64,000 bases of DNA from Halodesulfovibrio spirochaetisodalis. GTDB lineage: Bacteria; Desulfobacterota; Desulfovibrionia; Desulfovibrionales; Desulfovibrionaceae. The notes under the pieces were generated by a model that did not search any database, was not told the DNA's origin, and was given only the letters and a program-made list of their open reading frames with translations. Below, in pieces: positions 57,851 through 64,000 of the stretch. A program made the position numbers and the translations under genes. The stretch spans positions 62,001 through 126,000 of the forward strand of contig NZ_JXMS01000005.1 in the NCBI RefSeq assembly GCF_001672295.1, in the 5' to 3' direction. Position 1 is the stretch's first letter. Every line of letters starts with the position of its first letter.

Positions 57851-58729
57851 ATGACAACACTTTCCGCAGCTTCAACGTCCTCTCCGCTCCGGCAAATGCT
57901 TACCCGTACAATACTCCGGTATCGCGAACAAAAAGCACATCCGTCTGATGATCAGATTCTTATAGAACATCCCCTTGTCATCAGTATCAACGGGGTGCCC
58001 ATAGCCAGACTGGAGTGTACACCGGGTAACGAGGTTGCTCTGGCGTTTGGATTCTGTATTACCGAACAGCTTGTTACCCATCCGGAACAACTGTCTCTTC
58101 TTTATCATAAGACGCTCCCTGAAGAAGCCGAAGTCGCTCTTGCAATGAAGGGCGGCAAAGACCGTGTGTATCAATTACTGCAAAACAAGGGCGTCCGTAT
58201 CAGCAGTTCCTGCTATCAAAACAGCTCCTGCATGTGCTCATCAGATTTTGCAACCGTTGATAATGACTTTGTTCTTACCCCTGCCCAGATTCATTCACTG
58301 CAAAAAGAATCCGAGGCATGTCAGGAGCTTTTCAGAAACACCGGCGCAACACATTTTTGTGCGCTGTACGATAAGCACCTTTCTCTTATTGCCTACAGTG
58401 AAGACGTGGGACGCCACAACGCGCTTGATAAATCCATCGGGCAGACCATGCTGTCCGGCTATCTTGCTGACATCCGTCTTATTCTGCTTTCCTCACGTGT
58501 CAGTCATGAAATGGTACGCAAATCAGCAGCAGTTAACGCTCAGGTAGTTGCTGGATTTTCCGCTGTGACAAGCTCTGCAATACAACTGGCAGAACAGACC
58601 AACAGAACTCTTCTCGGCTTTGTACGCAACGGCAGAATGAACATTTACTCCCACAGCGAACGCCTCGGGCTCTCATCGCCAGAGCCACATGTTATGGCGG
58701 ACGCACTTCCTGTTACCTACGTTTCATAA
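57851..58729 (+). CDS. fdhD: Sulfur carrier FdhD-like protein with unusual Cys loop
   Basis: 292 residues from the ATG at 57851 (AACAGGAAACC upstream). Family landmarks are PLVISINGVPIARLECTP, ALAFGFCITEQL, SEDVGRHNALDKSIG and LLSSRVSHEMVRKSA. FdhD moves sulfur from IscS to the Mo-bis-MGD cofactor of formate dehydrogenase. The Cys loop, CxxC in E. coli FdhD, is Cys121-YQNSS-Cys127-Met-Cys129 here. This is an unusual arrangement, though three Cys remain. Confidence 0.9.
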   Translation: MTTLSAASTSSPLRQMLTRTILRYREQKAHPSDDQILIEHPLVISINGVPIARLECTPGNEVALAFGFCITEQLVTHPEQLSLLYHKTLPEEAEVALAMKGGKDRVYQLLQNKGVRISSSCYQNSSCMCSSDFATVDNDFVLTPAQIHSLQKESEACQELFRNTGATHFCALYDKHLSLIAYSEDVGRHNALDKSIGQTMLSGYLADIRLILLSSRVSHEMVRKSAAVNAQVVAGFSAVTSSAIQLAEQTNRTLLGFVRNGRMNIYSHSERLGLSSPEPHVMADALPVTYVS

Positions 58730-58758
58730 CCCACAACATTACCAACTGGAGCAACGTA

Positions 58759-60432
58759 ATGGCTCAAGCTCACGACCTCTCCACTGCTTTTAAAAACATA
58801 GGTGCCCACACCTTTGATGAATTTATAGATATGGCCACACTTTTCCACAATTATCCTGCTCCGGGTCTGCTTATAGGCGGCTACATGGTGGAAGAAGCTC
58901 GCAAGCACATGCCGGAAGGAACATTGTACGAAGCCATTTCAGAGACCACGTGGTGTCTGCCGGACGCAATCCAGATGCTTACTCCCTGTACCATCGGCAA
59001 CGGCTGGATGAATGTACTCAATCTCGGCAGATACGCCATGAGCCTGTATGACAAACATACAGGGGAAGGGGTGCGCGTCTGGCTGGACATCACAAAAATC
59101 CCTCAAGACTCAGAAATTCTGGTTTGGCTCATGAAAGAAAAGCCGAAACAGGAACAGGACTCAGACAGGTTACGCAAAGAAATAGGATGGTACGGAGCAG
59201 ATATTCTCTCCTCTACCCCCATCACTATCCCTAAACCGAAGCTGATTAAACGCAGCAAAGGTTCCATTATTCCCTGCTCCTCATGCGGAGAGCCATACCC
59301 TTCCGCCCACGGTGCAGTATGCAGAGCCTGTCAGGGAGAATCCCCGTATGCTGGATGTGCCACACTTACTACGCCAGAAGACATTGTCTTTCCGGTACCG
59401 GAACAATTACGGACTATCCCTGCAGACACGGCCATAGGCAAAAATGCAGTGCATGACATGACCAGCATCGTACCGGGAACAAGCAAGGGGGCTGCCTTTA
59501 AACGCGGTGACACCTTTGGCGCAGGGGACTTATGTCGCCTTCAACAAATGGGCAAAAACAACGTCTACATTGCGGAGTCAGAGATAGGCAACGATTGGGT
59601 ACATGAAGATACCTGTGCAAAAGCCTTTTCCAAAGCCATGTGCGGCACTGGTGTGTGCCCTAAAGACGCTCCTCATGAAGGGAAAGTAACCCTGATGGCT
59701 GATCGTAATGGTTTGTTACGAGTCAATACCGAGGGCATGAAGCGGTTTAATATGTGCGCAGGGGTAATGGCTGCATCACGCAACGGCAACACGCTGGTAC
59801 GCAAAGGAACCGACATCGCCGGTACCCGGGCTATCCCACTCTATCTGCAGCGCCCTCAATTTGAACAGGCCTTGCAACGGCTTCAAGAAAAACCGCTTTT
59901 TGAAGTTCTTCCGCTCGTCACAGCAAAAGCCGGTGTCCTCATAACTGGTGACGAAGTGTACAACGGGGTTATTGAAGACAAGTTCCATAACATTATCCAC
60001 AAAAAACTCCTTGCACTGGGAGGGGATATTCAGTGCTCAACTATTGTGCCGGATGACCGCACGGCAATATCTAATGCTGCTCAGGAGTTTGTTCAGGCAG
60101 GCTGCAATATCATCATAACCACGGCAGGACTTTCTGTTGATCCAGATGACGTGACACGACAAGGACTTATTGATGCGGGCGCGCGTAATCTTCTTTATGG
60201 TGCTCCAATTCTCCCCGGCGCAATGACACTTGTAGGAAAAATCGGATCTATCCCGTTGCTGGGGGTACCTGCGTGTGCCTTATTCTTTACACACACCAGT
60301 CTCGACCTTCTTCTACCCCGTTTATTAGCAGGAATTGAAATAACCAGAGAAGAACTTGCAGCTATGGGAGAAGGCAGCATGTGTATGAATTGTGCAAACT
60401 GCTCATTCCCTAAATGTCCGTTCGGTAAATAA
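58759..60432 (+). CDS. FmdE-domain protein fused to MoCF/MogA-type molybdopterin-binding domain
   Basis: 557 residues. The N-terminal FmdE-type region (about 20-200, TLFHNYPAPGLLIGGYMV, CTIGNGWMNVLNLG) ends with a zinc-finger-like CSSCGEPYPSAHGAVCRACQ. A middle region follows, then a molybdopterin-binding domain (about 390-530) with GVLITGDEVYNGVIEDKF and ITTAGLSVDPDDVT. The last residues are Cys-rich (CMNCANCSFPKCPFGK). It ends the fdh maturation operon, 29 bp after fdhD, and probably acts in cofactor handling. The Cys-rich tail could bind an Fe-S cluster. Confidence 0.85.
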   Translation: MAQAHDLSTAFKNIGAHTFDEFIDMATLFHNYPAPGLLIGGYMVEEARKHMPEGTLYEAISETTWCLPDAIQMLTPCTIGNGWMNVLNLGRYAMSLYDKHTGEGVRVWLDITKIPQDSEILVWLMKEKPKQEQDSDRLRKEIGWYGADILSSTPITIPKPKLIKRSKGSIIPCSSCGEPYPSAHGAVCRACQGESPYAGCATLTTPEDIVFPVPEQLRTIPADTAIGKNAVHDMTSIVPGTSKGAAFKRGDTFGAGDLCRLQQMGKNNVYIAESEIGNDWVHEDTCAKAFSKAMCGTGVCPKDAPHEGKVTLMADRNGLLRVNTEGMKRFNMCAGVMAASRNGNTLVRKGTDIAGTRAIPLYLQRPQFEQALQRLQEKPLFEVLPLVTAKAGVLITGDEVYNGVIEDKFHNIIHKKLLALGGDIQCSTIVPDDRTAISNAAQEFVQAGCNIIITTAGLSVDPDDVTRQGLIDAGARNLLYGAPILPGAMTLVGKIGSIPLLGVPACALFFTHTSLDLLLPRLLAGIEITREELAAMGEGSMCMNCANCSFPKCPFGK

Positions 60433-60492
60433 TCCGGAAAATGGATTTAGAATGGCAAGGTATTCAACGGCACGCTGAAAACCTACCCGGAG

Positions 60493-60518
60493 AAGGGGCT
60501 CAGACGTCTGAGCCCCTT
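60493..60518 (+). terminator. Intrinsic terminator of the fdh cluster
   Basis: A 26-bp perfect palindrome, AAGGGGCTCAGAC with its complement, followed by TTGATCG. The T-tract is short. Confidence 0.7.
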
Positions 60519-60576
60519 TGATCGAAGTAAACTCAACTCGAGTTTTCTATCGGGGAGACCGGCAAGCCGGCCTGTG

Positions 60577-60667
60577 CTTCTATCTCTGATTCATCCTAAT
60601 CGCTGCCGGAGTAGCTACGTCAAGGGGGGGATTCTGAAGGCGTAACCGGCAACACCAGAGATAGAAG
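60577..60667. other. Unidentified structured element (possible small RNA)
   Basis: CTTCTATCTCTG (60577-60588) and CAGAGATAGAAG (60656-60667) form a perfect 12-bp closing stem. A second stem TGCCGG/CCGGCA (60604-60609 with 60646-60651) lies inside it. A further small hairpin, CCGGC/GCCGG at 60559-60570, precedes the element. No tRNA, SRP or recognised riboswitch consensus fits. Confidence 0.55.
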
Positions 60668-60679
60668 AATGGACAAAAA

Positions 60680-61648
60680 TTAAAACGTGTATGAAAGATT
60701 CACTGTTCCACCAAAAGCATTTTTCGGTTTGCTTTTATTTCCCACTTTATGCCCGTCCTTGTCATACAAGCGCATGCTACGTGCAAAATGGTACTCAGGG
60801 CCGACTGTGATCAACATATTTTCAGTTATGCTCCAATCTGCATACAGACCTACGAAACTTCCTTCGATATCCGCAAACCCGTTACGTTCTGCTGCACTTG
60901 TTGAAGACAGTTTGTAGCGCCCTCCGGTAGAACCGTATTCCGCTCTGAACGTCCACTCTTCATTCAGCGTATATTCCACAATCGCTTCAGGGAAACCGAG
61001 CGCCACGAGCCATGTGTCATCAGCATATTGGAGGCCGATATACGGCATAAATTCAGTTTTAACACCGTTTCTACCCACACCTCCACCAACAGAAAGCGTA
61101 ATGTTATCCGTTATCGCATATCCGACCAGTCCCATTGCCGAATATTCCATGGAGTCTGAAGTAATAGTTGTTTCAAAATTAGAACTTACCCCTAAATTTG
61201 CTGCCAAAAACCATGTATCGTTAATTTCGTAGGGAATATTCAGCCCTACACCCATAGAATTGAGATACTTCCATGGATCATGAGACTTATCCCGCCCGAA
61301 GCTAAGCTTCTCTGTATCTGTCCATGAATATCGGGTTTGTTGAAATTCAAAACTCAACATCTTGTATGCAGCAAGAAAGCCTATGCCCCCCTGTGTAAAT
61401 GCCGCCCCTGAATTATTAAACTCTGACTTCGCAACGTAATTGCCGTTGGCAGAGAATTGAAGGCCCAGCCCGTCATCATCTTCTACCTCTTGAATTTTAT
61501 CGTAATTCAGATTTCTGAACTGCTCATCTTCAAGTTCCGTATCTTCTGCAACAGCAGGAAGTGCCATAGATATGCTTATTAAAATACACACTGCATACCA
61601 TAACAATCCCTTTCTTGATTTTAGCAAGCCCACACTACTGCTCCTCAT
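60680..61648 (-). CDS. Predicted outer-membrane beta-barrel protein
   Basis: 322 residues from the ATG at 61648; an in-frame ATG at 61678 is an alternative. A signal peptide (LLWYAVCILISISMALPAVA, within the first 40 residues) precedes an acidic linker (EDTELEDEQF) and a beta-barrel with repeated aromatic ends, such as YAITDNITLSVGGGVGRNG. The protein ends GGTVNLSYTF with the terminal Phe. It is recalled as a DUF6268-like outer-membrane protein. Its role is unknown; an RND efflux operon is divergent 300 bp away. Confidence 0.7.
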   Translation of the reverse strand: MRSSSVGLLKSRKGLLWYAVCILISISMALPAVAEDTELEDEQFRNLNYDKIQEVEDDDGLGLQFSANGNYVAKSEFNNSGAAFTQGGIGFLAAYKMLSFEFQQTRYSWTDTEKLSFGRDKSHDPWKYLNSMGVGLNIPYEINDTWFLAANLGVSSNFETTITSDSMEYSAMGLVGYAITDNITLSVGGGVGRNGVKTEFMPYIGLQYADDTWLVALGFPEAIVEYTLNEEWTFRAEYGSTGGRYKLSSTSAAERNGFADIEGSFVGLYADWSITENMLITVGPEYHFARSMRLYDKDGHKVGNKSKPKNAFGGTVNLSYTF

Positions 61649-61975
61649 TATTGCATTGAATGTTTGTCTACGATTCAAGAAAGCGTAGCAGCAGTATCGT
61701 TATGGAATGGTTATGAAAAATGTTTAGTTCAAAAACATTACAGCCTCTCGAATTCTACCTTTTTCATGGAATGTATCCTTATAAACAGCCCAACGATTGT
61801 CACCGAACGTAAATTTTGAATTGTATAATCTAACCACAGGTAAACATTGTTCTCTCCTTTTAACCATGCATTAACAACCGGCCTGATAGATAATCACATA
61901 CTGAAACGCCACGAGCCCCAATACCGTCTGGTTACGGAGTTCATTTTTTACTTATGTCGGGACACAACATTCGCC

Positions 61976-63415
61976 ATGATGAAGTTACCATTCTCTAAAT
62001 GGACTGTTCTTTTCTTTGTATACACAATAGTTACGCTCACTGGTTGCGCCTCTCGACTCAACCTCACGGAGCAGCAAGCAGCGTTCTCTCAGCAACTGCC
62101 CAACGCATGGCACGAGGCTGCCGCTACCATAGGAACAGCTGCGCACCTTGAGGAACTAACAGCAAATCCAGAGCTTAAAGCACTTATCGAAGAAGCACTC
62201 AAAGCAAACCCCAATATTACTGCTACTGCGTACCGCCTGCGCGCATCCGGCCTGCTTCTCAGCATTCCAGCCTCCAGCCTGCTGCCTTCTGTCACCCTCG
62301 GAGGCAAAGCAACCCGCACGCATACCAAAGACGGCGAAACAGACTCATACTCTGCAACGGGAACTATTCAGTGGGAAATTGATTTATGGGGAAGACTGGC
62401 GGATCAATACGACGCGGAGCTTTTGGGTGTTTCAGCAAGCAAGCAAGATTATATTGCTGCTCGTAATGCCCTTATTGTCCGTGTAATCCAAGGGTGGGTC
62501 ACACTCTCTTCTCAAAAACTTGCCGTAGAAATCCAGCAACGCAGAATCAAAGCGTTGAAAGATACAGAAGATATTGCGCTCGACAGATACAATATGGGCA
62601 TAGGTCAACCACAGGATCTTGCCACAGCAAAGGCCAATACAGAGAGTGCAAAACAGGTACTTATTCAAAAAATGCTTGCTGTAAGCAAAGCCAAAAGAAC
62701 TCTTGAAATACTTCTTGGAAGATACCCTGCAGGAATCATTAAAGGGCAGGCAACGCTGCCAGTACTGGCCTCTCCTGTGGTCAACATGCCTTCTTCTGTG
62801 CTTACAGCCAGACCGGACATTCAGTCTGCGTGGCTCAAAGTGCGGCAAAGTGACAAAAGCGTTGCCGCAGCCAACAAAGCGATGCTTCCGTCTTTCACGC
62901 TTTCTGCCGACCTTGGCTACTCTTCCAATGCGTTTAACCAGCTCGCTTCCGGTCCTTCTGTCTGGAATCTGGTCAGCTCAGTCAGTCAGCCCCTTTTTAT
63001 GGGCGGAAAACTAATTAACACCGCACAAGCACGCTCTGAGGAATGCAAGGCGGCATGGGAAGACTACCGGAAAGTGGTTCTAAATGCGGCTGTTGAAGTA
63101 GAAAATGCGCTGGAAGCAGAGTCTAACCTGCAACAGCAGGAAGCATTCCTTGAATCCTCTCTGAAGTATGCGCGTCAGAGCCGCATAAACTATGAGCAGC
63201 AGTACCGTGAAGGGCTGACGGATATTCTGAACCTGCTCACCGCAAAAAACAATGAACTGAATACTGAGGCGCAATTACTCGACGTTCGAACTTCACGAGT
63301 GAACAACCGGATGACACTTGCAATTGCGGCAGGACTCAGCAGCCAAAAACATACCCCGAATGTCCCGACACCTTTTTTTACCAGCAGTATTAAGGAAAAC
63401 ACCTATGAAAATTAA
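61976..63415 (+). CDS. RND efflux outer-membrane factor lipoprotein (NodT family)
   Basis: 479 residues from the ATG at 61976 (or 61979). A lipobox LTGC ends the signal peptide (residues about 5-22), so it is a lipoprotein. The OMF landmarks are LIEEALKANPNITATAYRL, QWEIDLWGRLADQYDA, and LTARPDIQSAWLKVRQ, followed by VSQPLFMGGKLINTAQ. It forms the trimeric channel of a tripartite pump. It overlaps the fusion-protein gene by 11 bp. Confidence 0.9.
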   Translation: MMKLPFSKWTVLFFVYTIVTLTGCASRLNLTEQQAAFSQQLPNAWHEAAATIGTAAHLEELTANPELKALIEEALKANPNITATAYRLRASGLLLSIPASSLLPSVTLGGKATRTHTKDGETDSYSATGTIQWEIDLWGRLADQYDAELLGVSASKQDYIAARNALIVRVIQGWVTLSSQKLAVEIQQRRIKALKDTEDIALDRYNMGIGQPQDLATAKANTESAKQVLIQKMLAVSKAKRTLEILLGRYPAGIIKGQATLPVLASPVVNMPSSVLTARPDIQSAWLKVRQSDKSVAAANKAMLPSFTLSADLGYSSNAFNQLASGPSVWNLVSSVSQPLFMGGKLINTAQARSEECKAAWEDYRKVVLNAAVEVENALEAESNLQQQEAFLESSLKYARQSRINYEQQYREGLTDILNLLTAKNNELNTEAQLLDVRTSRVNNRMTLAIAAGLSSQKHTPNVPTPFFTSSIKENTYEN

Positions 63416-64000
63416 ATATCTCACTCTGCTGTTAGGTCTGACCATGCTGGCTCTCACCACCGCTGCATGTTTCTGGATTATTTCAACACCGGTTAAGCCC
63501 GCACTTACAGAAGAAAAAACAGTGCCACACCCTGTTTCCATTATCCGCGTAAACTCTGCGCCTCACACTGCGTCCGTCGTGGCATACGGGCAGGTTGTAC
63601 CGTACAGAAAAACGGACATTGTTTCCGCTGTATCCGGACGTGTTGTTCAGCGCAGCGCAGCTTTTGATAAAGGAATGCGGGTAACAAAAGGGGAACTTCT
63701 GGCTACTGTTGAAGATGTTGCCTACCGATCTGCGGTTTCCTTGCAACAAAAAGAACTTGCAGACGCCAAGTTAGCTCTTTTACAGGAAGAGCGCAGAGCG
63801 CTGCAGGCTAAGAAAGATTGGAAGCGGATGGGGAACGGAGCTGAGCCGACATCTGCACTTGTACTTCATCAGCCACAGCTGGAAGCAGCTCAGGCTCGAT
63901 TGGCAGCAGCAAAAGCATCTCTTGCCACTGCACAGAACAATCTTGAAAACACCCGTATTACAGCACCATATGATGCAGCTATCATCAGCCGTAAGGTAGC
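63405..64000 (+). CDS. RND efflux membrane-fusion protein (HlyD/AcrA family), 3' end outside window
   Basis: ATG at 63405 with TAAGGAAAAC upstream; 198 codons are in the window. An N-terminal membrane anchor (LTLLLGLTMLALTTAACF) is followed by the start of a lipoyl domain (VVPYRKTDIVSAVSGRVVQ), a coiled-coil hairpin (LQQKELADAKLALLQEERR, then AAQARLAAAKASLATAQNNL) and the return strand TRITAPYDAAIISRKV (given without its first residues). Coupled to the NodT-type gene by an 11-bp overlap; the RND pump gene is expected to follow. Confidence 0.88.
   Translation, partial: MKIKYLTLLLGLTMLALTTAACFWIISTPVKPALTEEKTVPHPVSIIRVNSAPHTASVVAYGQVVPYRKTDIVSAVSGRVVQRSAAFDKGMRVTKGELLATVEDVAYRSAVSLQQKELADAKLALLQEERRALQAKKDWKRMGNGAEPTSALVLHQPQLEAAQARLAAAKASLATAQNNLENTRITAPYDAAIISRKV

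Noticed and set aside
60577-60667. tRNA-Sec or cobalamin/moco riboswitch
   Set aside because: No acceptor stem with CCA, no T-loop, and no riboswitch core motifs were found by eye on either strand.

Overview
The window looks like a chromosomal segment of a marine, anaerobic sulfonate- or sulfate-reducing deltaproteobacterium, probably Halodesulfovibrio or a close Desulfovibrio relative. The indicators are a glycyl-radical C-S lyase locus typical of isethionate respirers, a periplasmic selenocysteine formate dehydrogenase with its FdhE/FdhD/FmdE-like maturation genes, TRAP transport, many sigma-54 activators, a Desulfovibrio-type porin and moderate G+C. The genus is an inference from gene content; no rRNA is present.

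Layout. 1-3190 is the end of an integrative element inserted at the 3' end of a tRNA-Glu gene: the tail of an Integrase_1-type recombinase, a recombinase-like protein lacking three of five catalytic residues, a small HTH protein and an intact tyrosine integrase. tRNA-Glu and tRNA-Gln follow (3192-3482). 3.6-14 kb is mixed core: LarB, an AstA-like acyltransferase, an RsbU-type phosphatase with a STAS protein, an unusual bEBP without a GAFTGA loop, an orphan LcrH/SycD-type chaperone with an unknown partner, a TetR regulator and a DUF4037/DUF4125 pair.

14.2-24.4 kb is the isethionate locus. A minus-strand operon (DctP, fused DctQM, IslB activase, PAS-sigma54 regulator, TauE-like exporter) diverges from the plus-strand glycyl radical enzyme IslA across a 1.45 kb control region. 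That region carries a sigma-54 promoter facing each way and two clusters of TGTTGCAACA-type sites. The logic would be: import isethionate, cleave it to acetaldehyde and sulfite, use sulfite as electron acceptor and possibly export the excess. Sulfite reductase and acetaldehyde-oxidising genes are not in the window.

24.5-32.1 kb is a second sigma-54-controlled module: an AcoR-like activator, then an SSS symporter with a 38-residue accessory protein, RidA, and a three-subunit FAD/[2Fe-2S] amino- or imino-acid dehydrogenase of the HcnABC type. Four TGTAA-N7-TTACA sites and a -24/-12 promoter tie the activator to these genes. 32.5-43 kb holds an NTF2-like protein, an M20 peptidase, a complete peptide ABC transporter and a dCache chemoreceptor. 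43-47.4 kb holds a MocR regulator divergent from azlCD, a TetR regulator and a NarL-type regulator whose phosphoacceptor Asp is Asn.

47.7-52.8 kb holds a major porin, a Sel1-repeat protein, a YhcH-family protein, a PNPOx-like protein and a lone ModE-type HTH protein. 53.0-60.4 kb is the formate dehydrogenase cluster (Sec-containing FdhA, FdhB, FdhE, FdhD, FmdE-MoCF fusion). 60.5-64 kb holds an unexplained structured intergenic element, an outer-membrane protein and the start of an RND efflux operon (NodT-type OMF, then a membrane-fusion protein cut by the window end). No CRISPR array, rRNA or insertion sequence was seen.
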